Made by a program: the position numbers and the translations under genes | The notes under the pieces: model-generated | What the model was told of the DNA's origin: nothing | Seen by the model: the letters and a program-made list of their open reading frames with translations, nothing else | Database searches by the model: none | Part shown: positions 38,301 through 45,773 of the stretch, in pieces | Numbering within the stretch: position 1 is the first letter of the stretch | Layout: each line of letters opens with the position of its first letter | Assembly (NCBI GenBank): GCA_964454975.1 | Contig: CAYVVD010000009.1 | Coordinates: 60,395 to 124,394 of the forward strand | Source of the DNA: CAYVVD01 sp964454975 | GTDB taxonomy: Bacteria; Bacteroidota; Ignavibacteria; Kapaibacteriales; UBA2268 | Direction: 5' to 3' | DNA: 64,000 nucleotides

Positions 38301-39100
38301 CGCTAAAAATTAAGGGTAGGTTTACAGCATTGAAAGAAGGGCTTGTACAGTCGATATTCAACATGGAGCATGATGAAATCGGTTCGCCATTACAAATTTC
38401 CTTTATTGGTGAAGGTTATAAAGAAAATGCTACTGCTTTATTTGCTATTGATACGCTTGAATTAGAAACGAATAAAGTAGCAAGATTTAAAATCCGGTTA
38501 ATGGATTCAGCTTTTTACTGGCTTTCCGGTGTTGGCGGATATAAAGCTGTAATCAGCTTCAACAAGACACTAATGGTTCCGATTCTCGATACTCCCGAAG
38601 GTAAAATTGTTGATGATAAAAGAGTAATTGAGCTGAACCTGCCTGCTTTGCCGGTTGAAGAAAACATCATGTCAGAACTTATGTTCCGCACTACTCTTGG
38701 CAACGCCGATGAAACTGTTGTAAGCCTCGATTCGATTATTCCGCAAAGTGGTGAGATAGAAACCGGAAGAAACAGCGGATTGCTCAGGATAACAAACATT
38801 TGCTATGAAACAGGTGAACCGCGATTTGTTGAAGGTACTCCAAAACAACAGATAAATTCGGCAGAATTGTCGGATGATGGTATATTAGGTGTAAATTTCA
38901 CAGCAATCGAAAAAGGTGTTTATAAATTGAGTGTTTTTGATATTTCAGGCAGGCAGACAGGTGAGTTGAGTTTGAATATCAACAGAGTAGGTGAATATAA
39001 GGCAAGGCTTGAAGTTGATGCAATTGCTGCAAATTCATATATTATAAATCTTCATACGCCGAGTACTTTATTAACCTATAAGCTGGCAGTTGTCAAATGA
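35387..39100 (+). CDS. giant secreted VWA / WD40 / ASH protein with T9SS-type C-terminus (paralogue B)
   Basis: A 1237-residue paralogue of the protein starting at 26311, with the same domain order. Signal peptide MKKLYLTLFILLFQGMANYAQ; VWA domain about 80-265 with MIDAS DQSGSMN near 92, GKGTDF near 163 and TDG near 195. Next come an ASH domain, a KHPNGGEIFPVG domain near 420, WD40-like repeats (about 520-790; WSPDELRVIVGGRDG and WDRTGYRLASASEDE are typical blades) and ASH domains (800-1010). A cohesin-like domain, CYETGEPRFVEGT and a C-terminal sorting domain with LHTPSTLLTYKLAVVK end it. It follows the SBBP gene by 29 bp and overlaps the OmpA-type gene by four bases, so secretion and anchoring partners are probably co-expressed. 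Confidence 0.88.
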   Translation: MKKLYLTLFILLFQGMANYAQDLLLFDIDNSNYPNIRAKFFLLDENHQPVDNFSPADFRIFEDSEQMNVVTVQCEGFSEPEQVSAVLSIDQSGSMNEGATEERRNMLFAQDAAVEFVRYMPENGTECAVTTFDVNNYLIHDFTSEKGALYDAIRLIEVPIPGKGTDFNAGLMDFQFGSLRVAYRGQFKKIVIFLTDGEAEGQTGDIIKFANGNDITVYAVVVKNIMPESLKEIATSTGGMWFPNIQSSNEAQDVYKSILLLSLNYKPCTIEWTTSGCEQERIAEIEYIPYSLSNEIKYSVGIGQMATLEYEPENYIEFGDIPPGNSGELSIRIYARVTDVFIDEISSDSPLFEVSDWGGSPPPFMIPKDSSREITIKFTPESPAYIFNPLIVTSNACNGNVFFASGGKAGYAPEYPTLIVKHPNGGEIFPVGDIVELEWEGIAKTDIVLLEYTTDNGVSWNLIEEKALGNSHIWRVPDTPSDECLLRARQIFRPERDSIHLPGTWGADWNDKYDVLGVGSGSISIWKVEDRDKVSVTDIASSIFKFSPKGKIIASEYLFYTYPEFTELETYKIPNQPGGVTDVDWSPDELRVIVGGRDGFAYVLEAGTGTMLASLGPHIFPVITGVAWHPVDNSIVATSTDQEVNIWNVETNQLIHRFQYDWAYSGLSWSPNGNYLYAGSVVYSDVTKFDAVNWTRDIVSSPDFRIGNISDVDTKPNGDIVATANFAVFQHESEFPVGLWDAETLAPIDTLYGHTTNVHRVEWDRTGYRLASASEDEVIVWYFEVELQRDESDSLWSIARPAFDCNGYAFGDVTVNKSREAIVNDLFVNNSHFPVTVDSFKISGVNPDEFSFTTPVAPFTVGSGEEINFEIGFIPKDIGQRSAEIVFYTKYGDTRGCPLTGRGVLTRLVIIKDTINFGRIPLQMASTKEETVAWNTGTEDINILPGYSLSPQALAQFSFTDDLPQVLHAGDSLKIKGRFTALKEGLVQSIFNMEHDEIGSPLQISFIGEGYKENATALFAIDTLELETNKVARFKIRLMDSAFYWLSGVGGYKAVISFNKTLMVPILDTPEGKIVDDKRVIELNLPALPVEENIMSELMFRTTLGNADETVVSLDSIIPQSGEIETGRNSGLLRITNICYETGEPRFVEGTPKQQINSAELSDDGILGVNFTAIEKGVYKLSVFDISGRQTGELSLNINRVGEYKARLEVDAIAANSYIINLHTPSTLLTYKLAVVK

Positions 39101-41109
39101 AAGCCTTAATACTCATATATGTATTCACTTTAGCGACTTCTGTCCTTTATGCAAAAGAAGCTTCCCGCTTTGGAATTAGCGGAAACATCGGCCTTAACCA
39201 CCACATTGCTGATTTCCGGGCATTGCCTGATGTCCCCAATTGCTGCCCGCAGTTTACTTCAGGCATTGGGCTTGGTTACAAGCTTGGTTTATTTTACGAG
39301 TACGGAATAAGCGAAAAATTTGCACTGCAGAGCAAACTCAATTTAGTAAACCACAGTGCTCTACTTGCCCAAATTGAACCTGAACTGCTGAACTTCGAAG
39401 GGAGCAAAATTGATGGGGAATTTGAGCACCGTCTGGATGTAACACTTGCAAGTTTTGGTCTCGATGCACTTGCTGTTTACAGATTTAACGAGAATTTTTA
39501 TGGCTTGGCGGGCATTACAACTGGTTTCCTTTTCAGTCATGAAGTGGACCAGGTGGAAGAAATTGTCACGCCGGCGGACAGGGGAGTTTTTGTTGATACA
39601 GGTACGCGTACGCGCAACCATTTTACGGGTGAAATCAAAGAAACAAACTTGCTGATTGCCGGTATTTCAATTGGAGTTCGTTATGAGTTGCCTATGAACA
39701 CAAGAGGTACAATGAAGCTCGCCCCGGAAATGTCCTATAACCTGGGATTGTTCCCTGTTGTAAGGGATTATACATGGACGTCAAATTCGCTGATGGCAGG
39801 TGTATCTTTGATTTTTGAACTTGGCAGTGAGGATATGATTCCGGTACCTGTAGAAGAGGAACCGGGTATTCCTGAGGATGTATTTGCTGATTCGGATGAA
39901 TCTCCCGTAGGAGATAATGTAGCTGATATTCAGTTAACAGCACGCGGTGTAAGGAATGGAATAGAATCAGATGTGTTTAAAGTAATTGCCGAGGAATTTC
40001 TTTCAACAAGCATGAAACCTTTGCTTAATTACGTTTTTTTTGCGGAAGGGTCATCCTTGATTCCCGGCAGGTATCAGAAGTTAGAAAAGGACATGATTAG
40101 CAATTTTAATGTTGATGATCTCTATAACCAGCCTGCTCTCGAGACATATTACAACATTCTGAATATAATCGGCAAAAGGATGCAAATTTATCCGGATGCT
40201 GAAATCACAATTACCGGCTGTAATTCAAATAATGGTATAGAAGAAGGCAATATAAATCTGTCGATGGAACGCTCAGAGGTTGTTGCAAATTACTTGGAGC
40301 AAACCTGGAACATAGACGAAGGAAGGATTAACTCTCAATACAGTGGATTGCCTGAGAACCCATCAAACATTGATGATCCTGACGGAATTGCAGAAAACCG
40401 TCGCACAGAGATTACCAGCACATTTACAGAAATTCTTGAACCTGTTATTAGCAATGATACTATAATTGAGATTAATCCTCCTGTGCTCAGGTTTTATACG
40501 AAAGCAACAGGAATTGAAAATCCCTCGGGCTGGCGAATTACTGCGAAACAAGACGGTAAAATTCTCAAAATTATCGAAGGAGATGGCGCACCACCGCTGA
40601 AAGTTGACTGGAATATCGGCCGTGACAGGAAACTGAATACATTGAGTACCACCGCACTTGTTTATCAAATTGAAATAATGGATGAAAACGGGAATGAGAT
40701 TGAATCTGAACTGAATTATTTACCGGTCGAACGAACTACTATTCAAAAGAAAAAAGAAGAGAGGATATCTGACAAAAGGATTGATAAGTACAGCCTTATT
40801 CTTTTCGAATATGATAAATATGCTCTGGACAATAAAAACCGAGGTGTTTCCGGATATATAAAGAATAATATAGAATCAAACTCTGATGTCAAGATAGTTG
40901 GTTTTACTGACAGGGTCGGCGAAGCTTCTTACAATCTCCAACTTTCTGAACGCAGGGCATCGGAAGTGGCAAAGGAGCTTGGCCTGCCAAGGTCTTCTGC
41001 CTTTGGTTTTGGTGAAACACAACCAATTTTCACTAATGACCTTCCGGAAGGAAGATTTTATAACCGTACCGTTGAAGTTATCGTCGAAACTCCTCTTAAG
41101 TGGGAATAG
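39097..41109 (+). CDS. outer-membrane beta-barrel protein with two OmpA-like domains
   Basis: A 670-residue exported protein (signal peptide to about residue 19). Residues 25-250 look like an eight-stranded outer-membrane barrel with alternating hydrophobic strands. Then comes a degenerate OmpA-like domain (about 305-450: LLNYVFFAEGSSLIPGRY, then ITGCNSNN in place of the usual Gly-His-Thr-Asp). After an Ig-like linker a canonical OmpA C-terminal domain follows (about 560-668: LILFEYDKYALD, VGFTDRVGEASYN, LSERRASEVAKEL) with the Asp and Arg that bind diaminopimelate of peptidoglycan. It probably ties the surface complex encoded upstream to the wall. The start codon overlaps the stop of the VWA paralogue B gene (ATGA). 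Confidence 0.85.
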   Translation: MKALILIYVFTLATSVLYAKEASRFGISGNIGLNHHIADFRALPDVPNCCPQFTSGIGLGYKLGLFYEYGISEKFALQSKLNLVNHSALLAQIEPELLNFEGSKIDGEFEHRLDVTLASFGLDALAVYRFNENFYGLAGITTGFLFSHEVDQVEEIVTPADRGVFVDTGTRTRNHFTGEIKETNLLIAGISIGVRYELPMNTRGTMKLAPEMSYNLGLFPVVRDYTWTSNSLMAGVSLIFELGSEDMIPVPVEEEPGIPEDVFADSDESPVGDNVADIQLTARGVRNGIESDVFKVIAEEFLSTSMKPLLNYVFFAEGSSLIPGRYQKLEKDMISNFNVDDLYNQPALETYYNILNIIGKRMQIYPDAEITITGCNSNNGIEEGNINLSMERSEVVANYLEQTWNIDEGRINSQYSGLPENPSNIDDPDGIAENRRTEITSTFTEILEPVISNDTIIEINPPVLRFYTKATGIENPSGWRITAKQDGKILKIIEGDGAPPLKVDWNIGRDRKLNTLSTTALVYQIEIMDENGNEIESELNYLPVERTTIQKKKEERISDKRIDKYSLILFEYDKYALDNKNRGVSGYIKNNIESNSDVKIVGFTDRVGEASYNLQLSERRASEVAKELGLPRSSAFGFGETQPIFTNDLPEGRFYNRTVEVIVETPLKWE

Positions 41110-41174
41110 CAATAAATCAGCCTCAACTTTCGTTCTGATTAGATGTTTGTTAGTGAACTATTGCCGGGAATTGA

Positions 41175-42572
41175 ATGAAAAGGACAATACATTACATTGC
41201 ATTGTTATTAATTGTTGCATGCAGCATCAACGAAAGGAACTATGCACAGGGTGATTTTGAATTCAGAGATGTGGTTACGGGTATTGATACTCCGTGGGAA
41301 ATTCTCTGGGGTTCGGATGATCACATCTGGATGACAGAGCGCTATGGCCGCATTAGCCGTATAAATCCTGAGACTGGAGAGTTGAAAGTGCTTATCAATT
41401 TGAAAGATGAAGTTTTTGAGGATGGCGAGAGAGGGCTGATGGGAATGGTGCTGCATCCTGATTTTGAAAACAATCCGTATGTCTATATCGGTTACAACAT
41501 CGGGAATTCAAATAACAATACTAAGATTAAAATTGCCAGGTTGACATATGACGGTGAAAAACTTGGTGAAATGTCAGTTATAAGGGATGATATTCTTGGT
41601 TGGTGGAACCATGACGGCTGCCGCCTGTGGATTGATGACGACCTGACAATGTTCGTTACTATCGGCGACAGGGCAAATAAGGAGACCGCGCAAAACCTGG
41701 AAAGCCCCAATGGAAAAATTCTCCGGATGAACCTTGATGGAACAATCCCACCGGATAATCCATTCCCCGGTAGTGCAATCTGGTCTTACGGCCACAGAAA
41801 TCCTCAGGGGCTGGTTAAGGCAAATGGAATATTATATTCGGCGGAGCATGGCCCGTCGTTCAACGATGAACTCAATATTATCATTAAAGGCAGGAATTAT
41901 GGCTGGCCAAATGTAAGCGGATATTGCGACAACGATGAAATGGAAGAAGAGTCTTTCTGTAACGAGCATAACGTTGTCGAGCCAATCCGTTCATGGTATC
42001 CGCGTGGTGAAGGAAGTACTATTGCCGTTTGTGGGATTGATTATTACAATCATGGGAAATTCAAAGAATGGGACCACTCGATTCTTTCCGTAGCTTTGAA
42101 AAATGCTTATATGGTCCAATCGAAGCTGAGCGATGATGGAATGAGTGTTGTAAGCGAAGACATTTACTTCAACAACAATTTCGGCAGGCTAAGGGATTTA
42201 TGTATTGCGCCTGATGGCAGGCTGTTCCTTGCTACCAGCAATAAGGACGGCAGGGGCAGAAACCCTTTCCTGGGGCCTGAATTTGATAAAATTATCGAGA
42301 TAACCCCTGACCCTGATGTTATTAATTCGATAGAAAAAAAAACTAAAGACACGGGATTAAATATCTACCCCAATCCCTCGAACGAAGGCTTTTACATTGA
42401 AAGTGAAAAACCGGTTACTGTTTTCGATAGCTTTGGTAAGCCGGTATATGAATCAGGTGAAAACAATTTCTTTTGGGATGGAATGAGCCGGAACGGAGAA
42501 ATCCTTTCGAAAGGAGTGTATTTTGCCAAGTCCGGCGGGGTTGTAAAAAAGCTGATTATTAACGGGAATTGA
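41175..42572 (+). CDS. secreted PQQ-dependent sugar dehydrogenase homologue (GSDH family) with sorting domain
   Basis: A 465-residue exported six-bladed propeller of the glucose/sorbosone dehydrogenase family, such as soluble PQQ glucose dehydrogenase and Hhip. Typical blocks: GIDTPWEILW near 36-45, His146 in WWNHDGC matching the catalytic base, YGHRNPQGL near 205, and AEHGPSFNDELNII near 223. It ends with IYPNPSNEGFYI and a Por-type sorting domain. The N-terminus contains LIVAC, a possible lipobox, which would compete with T9SS export and deserves attention. It may oxidise sugars at the cell surface; the substrate is unknown. It lies 65 bp behind the OmpA gene and overlaps the convergent GDPD gene by 14 bases. 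Confidence 0.88.
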   Translation: MKRTIHYIALLLIVACSINERNYAQGDFEFRDVVTGIDTPWEILWGSDDHIWMTERYGRISRINPETGELKVLINLKDEVFEDGERGLMGMVLHPDFENNPYVYIGYNIGNSNNNTKIKIARLTYDGEKLGEMSVIRDDILGWWNHDGCRLWIDDDLTMFVTIGDRANKETAQNLESPNGKILRMNLDGTIPPDNPFPGSAIWSYGHRNPQGLVKANGILYSAEHGPSFNDELNIIIKGRNYGWPNVSGYCDNDEMEEESFCNEHNVVEPIRSWYPRGEGSTIAVCGIDYYNHGKFKEWDHSILSVALKNAYMVQSKLSDDGMSVVSEDIYFNNNFGRLRDLCIAPDGRLFLATSNKDGRGRNPFLGPEFDKIIEITPDPDVINSIEKKTKDTGLNIYPNPSNEGFYIESEKPVTVFDSFGKPVYESGENNFFWDGMSRNGEILSKGVYFAKSGGVVKKLIINGN

Positions 42573-43326
42573 GGTATTCCCTTATCCTGCCCGGATAATT
42601 GCTTACAACGGCTTTAATTCCATATTTCATTACATGGTCGAGGTGGATTTTTGTATCCACAGGGTAAACCCCGATAAAGATTTTTGCTGTATTTGCATCA
42701 GCCATTATCTCGTCATTCAGTTCATTAATGGCACAAACAAAAGCACGGCTGCCTGTTTCTTCGCATATAGCCGAAGGTTTTGTCCTGTCCCCGGGTATTT
42801 TTATCGCTGCAGTCGGGAGAGATTTATCAATGCTGTTTATCAGCTTGAGAATCTTATAATCAAATGATGAAAAAAGGATATGGTGTTGAAAGTTCATGTC
42901 ATAAACATTTCCAATCACCCTTTCAATTTTTTCCTTCCTGTTTGAATAATTTCGACTTTTTATTTCGATATTTACATACGCCTTTCCATTTGCTATCTCA
43001 AGGATTTCACTTAAGAGTGGTACCTGCTCTCCAGTAAATTCATCAGAAAACCATTTCCCTGCATCGAGTTCTTTAATTGATGACAGGTCCAGCGTCTCAG
43101 TCATTTTATCGTCAGAACCGGTCTTTTTGAGATTAAAATCATGGTAAGCAACAATATGCCCGTCGGAAGTCATCTGCACATCGGTTTCTATCATATCAGC
43201 GCCTGCTTCAATCGCTGTGCGGAAGGAAGCAAGAGTATTCTCGGGCGCCGTTCCTGCAGAACCCCGGTGTCCTACGAGGAGGATATCTTTTGTAAGAACT
43301 CTTTTACGCAGAGACTTTAATTCCAT
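42559..43326 (-). CDS. glycerophosphodiester phosphodiesterase
   Basis: Releases glycerol-3-phosphate from deacylated phospholipids. The 255 residues form a TIM barrel with the GDPD motifs LVGHRGSAGTAPENTLASF near 17-35, MIETDVQMTSDG near 45-56, VAYHDF near 60 and VNIEIK near 118-123, giving the catalytic His pair and the metal-binding Glu/Asp. There is no signal peptide, so it is cytoplasmic, as for UgpQ. Single gene on the minus strand, convergent with the sugar-dehydrogenase gene. Confidence 0.93.
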   Translation of the reverse strand: MELKSLRKRVLTKDILLVGHRGSAGTAPENTLASFRTAIEAGADMIETDVQMTSDGHIVAYHDFNLKKTGSDDKMTETLDLSSIKELDAGKWFSDEFTGEQVPLLSEILEIANGKAYVNIEIKSRNYSNRKEKIERVIGNVYDMNFQHHILFSSFDYKILKLINSIDKSLPTAAIKIPGDRTKPSAICEETGSRAFVCAINELNDEIMADANTAKIFIGVYPVDTKIHLDHVMKYGIKAVVSNYPGRIREYLNSR

Positions 43327-43504
43327 GAAATCGCTTACCTATTCAATAATGTAGCTGAAAGAAGTTAAGTAATTTCCAATGATTAATCAAAGTTCTCTAT
43401 AAATTAGGCTAAAATGACTATATTGAAATAACGATGATATTTAACCGGAATTGAAATAAAAACACCCCGTTTTCAAGATTTTAAATAACATTTAGGGAGG
43501 GGTT

Positions 43505-43948
43505 ATGCCGGATAAAGCATTGGTAAAAGACATAATGACGAGCAACCTTTTCTCGGTTCAGTACGATGACCCGGTAAAAAAAGCCGATGAAATTATGCGA
43601 GATGAAAACATTCGCCACATTCCCGTTCTCAACGGCATGAAACTCGTTGGAATTATTACCGAACGCAGCCTTATCGAATACACCCTTAGACAGCTTTATG
43701 ATTATGAAGATAATATGGGCGAGGAAGCGATGAATAATATCATCGAATTCGAAAATGTAATGCGTCCAGTTGAGCACAAGGTGTATCCCGAGGACAGCCT
43801 TCAAAAGGCTGTAATCCTGTTGATAAAGCATAAAAAGGATTATCTGCCTGTTGTTGACTGGAAAGATAATTTGGTGGGAATGCTTACTTTTGTTGATGTA
43901 TTGTTGTTCCTACACGAGAAACTTACGAACGAAACAATAGCAGCGTAG
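43505..43948 (+). CDS. two-CBS-domain protein
   Basis: A 147-residue soluble protein consisting of a CBS pair (Bateman module). The first CBS spans about 7-65 (VKDIMTSNLFSVQYDD ... RHIPVLNGMKLVGIITERSL), the second about 87-140 (NVMRPVEHKVYPEDSL ... YLPVVDWKDNLVGMLTFVDVL). CBS pairs bind adenosyl nucleotides and act as energy or ligand sensors; no effector domain is attached. It precedes comM by 45 bp on the same strand, which could mean co-transcription without a known functional link. A GGGAGG sequence 4 bases before the ATG is a strong ribosome binding site. Confidence 0.9.
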   Translation: MPDKALVKDIMTSNLFSVQYDDPVKKADEIMRDENIRHIPVLNGMKLVGIITERSLIEYTLRQLYDYEDNMGEEAMNNIIEFENVMRPVEHKVYPEDSLQKAVILLIKHKKDYLPVVDWKDNLVGMLTFVDVLLFLHEKLTNETIAA

Positions 43949-43969
43949 CCCCGCTTGTTGCTGGGCTTC

Positions 43970-43983
43970 CCCGCTTTGGCGGG
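43970..43983 (+). promoter_or_regulatory. short GC-rich hairpin before comM
   Basis: cccgc-tttg-gcggg, a perfect 5-bp stem with a four-base loop, lies 10 bases before the comM start. No T tract follows, so it is not a standard terminator. It resembles the core of the palindromic repeat near 354-385 and could be a repeat remnant or affect translation initiation. Confidence 0.35.
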
Positions 43984-43993
43984 ATGAAACAAT

Positions 43994-45535
43994 ATGTATT
44001 CACAACTATACTCAGCGTCTGTCCAGGGAATAGACGCATTCGAAGTTGAAATAGAGACTCACCTGGTAAATCAGATACCGTCGTTTACTATTGTCGGTTT
44101 ACCCGATTCTGCCGTTAAGGAATCCCGCGAAAGAGTAACGGCTGCAATTGCCAATTCGGGCTTCATATTCCCAAGTAAGAAAATTACAGTAAACCTTGCC
44201 CCTGCTGATGTCCGCAAGGAAGGGAGTGCATTCGATCTGCCTATTGCTATGGGAATTTTATCTGCGCTCGGGATGGTTGAATATGAAAGGCTCAAAGATA
44301 CATTGTTTATCGGTGAGCTTTCACTTGAGGGTAACCTGCGGAATGTTCACGGAGTGCTTTCAATATCAATCAATGCACAAAAGAATGGATTCAAGAGAAT
44401 AATCCTCCCGGAGCAAAATGCCGGCGAAGCCGCGCTGGTAAACAGCCTCGAGGTCTATCCTGTTGCTTCTCTCAGAGATGCTGTTGAGTTTGTTAACGGC
44501 GATATTGACATAAAGCAGCATACAGTTGATATAGACGCGATTTTTGAGCAGGGGATCAGCAATATGTTAATTGACCTTGCCGATGTGAAAGGTCAGGAAA
44601 ATGTGAAGCGCGCACTTGAGGTAGCGACAGCAGGTGGCCATAATATGCTTATGATAGGCCCGCCAGGCTCAGGAAAAACAATGCTCGCAAAGCGCATCCC
44701 GTCTATAATGCCGCCCCTTTCGCTTGAAGAATCACTTGAAACAACTAAAATACACTCGGTTTCGGGATTATTACCCGACAGGGAGGCGCTTGTAACTAAA
44801 CGTCCATTCAGGTCGCCGCATCACACAATTTCAGATGCGGCGCTGGTTGGTGGCGGTATGAATAAAATAAAACCCGGCGAAATTTCGCTGGCTCACCATG
44901 GAGTCCTATTCCTCGATGAGCTCCCAGAGTTTGCACGCAATGTGTTGGAAGTGCTTCGACAGCCTCTTGAGGAAAAATCAATTTCTATCTCCCGTACAAA
45001 AATGACTGTTGATTACCCGGCGAACTTCATGCTTGTATGCTCTATGAATCCATGCCCCTGCGGAAATTTTGGCGATCCGGCCAAGGAATGTACCTGCACA
45101 CCTCAACAGATTCAAAGATACTCCGGCAAAATATCCGGGCCATTGCTTGACAGGATTGACATTCATGTAGAAGTGCCCGCTGTCAAATACCAGGAGTTAA
45201 CTTCCAGCAGGCAGGGAGAACCTTCGTTTACGATTCGCGAGCGTGTGATTAAAGCCCGCAAGGTACAGATAGAGCGTTTCAAAGACTATGCGGGTATTCA
45301 CAAAAATGCCGATATGGGCACTAAGGAGATTACGAAGTTTTGCCAATTAGATGAATCATCGAAGCAACTGCTGAAAATGGCTATGACACGCCTGGGGCTT
45401 TCTGCACGCGCGTATGGCAGAATACTGAAAGTCTCACGAACCATTGCTGATATGGCTGGCTCTGGGAACATTGCCAGCGATCACATCAGCGAAGCAATCC
45501 AATACCGAAGCCTTGACAGGGAATACTGGAAATAA
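43994..45535 (+). CDS. comM: YifB/ComM family Mg-chelatase-like AAA+ helicase
   Basis: Hexameric AAA+ protein that promotes branch migration during natural transformation in Vibrio and Haemophilus. The 513 residues start with the family signature (MYSQLYSASVQGIDAFEVEIE) and the Lon-like ChlI domain (about 20-145). The Mg_chelatase AAA+ core follows (Walker A GPPGSGKTM near 220, Walker B VLFLDELPEF near 300, CSMNPCPCGNFG with the conserved Cys near 350). The C-terminal Mg_chelatase_C domain ends REYWK. Complete and typical. It suggests DNA-uptake competence or at least its conserved recombination step. Confidence 0.95.
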   Translation: MYSQLYSASVQGIDAFEVEIETHLVNQIPSFTIVGLPDSAVKESRERVTAAIANSGFIFPSKKITVNLAPADVRKEGSAFDLPIAMGILSALGMVEYERLKDTLFIGELSLEGNLRNVHGVLSISINAQKNGFKRIILPEQNAGEAALVNSLEVYPVASLRDAVEFVNGDIDIKQHTVDIDAIFEQGISNMLIDLADVKGQENVKRALEVATAGGHNMLMIGPPGSGKTMLAKRIPSIMPPLSLEESLETTKIHSVSGLLPDREALVTKRPFRSPHHTISDAALVGGGMNKIKPGEISLAHHGVLFLDELPEFARNVLEVLRQPLEEKSISISRTKMTVDYPANFMLVCSMNPCPCGNFGDPAKECTCTPQQIQRYSGKISGPLLDRIDIHVEVPAVKYQELTSSRQGEPSFTIRERVIKARKVQIERFKDYAGIHKNADMGTKEITKFCQLDESSKQLLKMAMTRLGLSARAYGRILKVSRTIADMAGSGNIASDHISEAIQYRSLDREYWK

Positions 45536-45560
45536 TAGTACATTTTGTATATTTATTATT

Positions 45561-45773
45561 ATGTTTACAGATGAAGATATAATGAATTTGCTCAATTGTG
45601 AAAAGCAAATTATTGACCCACCCTCAAAGGATTACAAAAACGACCGTGCCCACAGAAAGAAAAATTTCACAATGAGATCTATTGATGAAAATTTTAGTTT
45701 TTATGGATTTATAAGAGTAAGCATTCATTTTATCGAAAACTTTTCAATTGGATTAGAATTCCCGAATGGATGA
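45561..45773 (+). CDS. small protein resembling the N-terminal part of DUF6978, coupled to the DUF1828 gene
   Basis: A 70-residue protein starting MFTDEDIMNLLNCEKQI and ending FIENFSIGLEFPNG. Sequence style (acidic start, Cys-Glu-Lys-Gln-Ile-Ile-Asp-Pro-Pro, Phe-Ser-Ile-Gly-Leu) resembles the first half of DUF6978 proteins, from memory; the second half is absent, so this may be a natural short form or a truncation. The stop overlaps the ATG of the DUF1828 gene by eight bases, a toxin-antitoxin-like arrangement. It is AT-rich compared with the comM gene directly before it. Function unknown. Confidence 0.5.
   Translation: MFTDEDIMNLLNCEKQIIDPPSKDYKNDRAHRKKNFTMRSIDENFSFYGFIRVSIHFIENFSIGLEFPNG

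Noticed and set aside
45444..45560. N-terminal extension of the 70-residue DUF6978-like protein into comM
   Set aside because: That part is a shadow of the comM reading frame; the protein-like sequence begins at the ATG at 45561.
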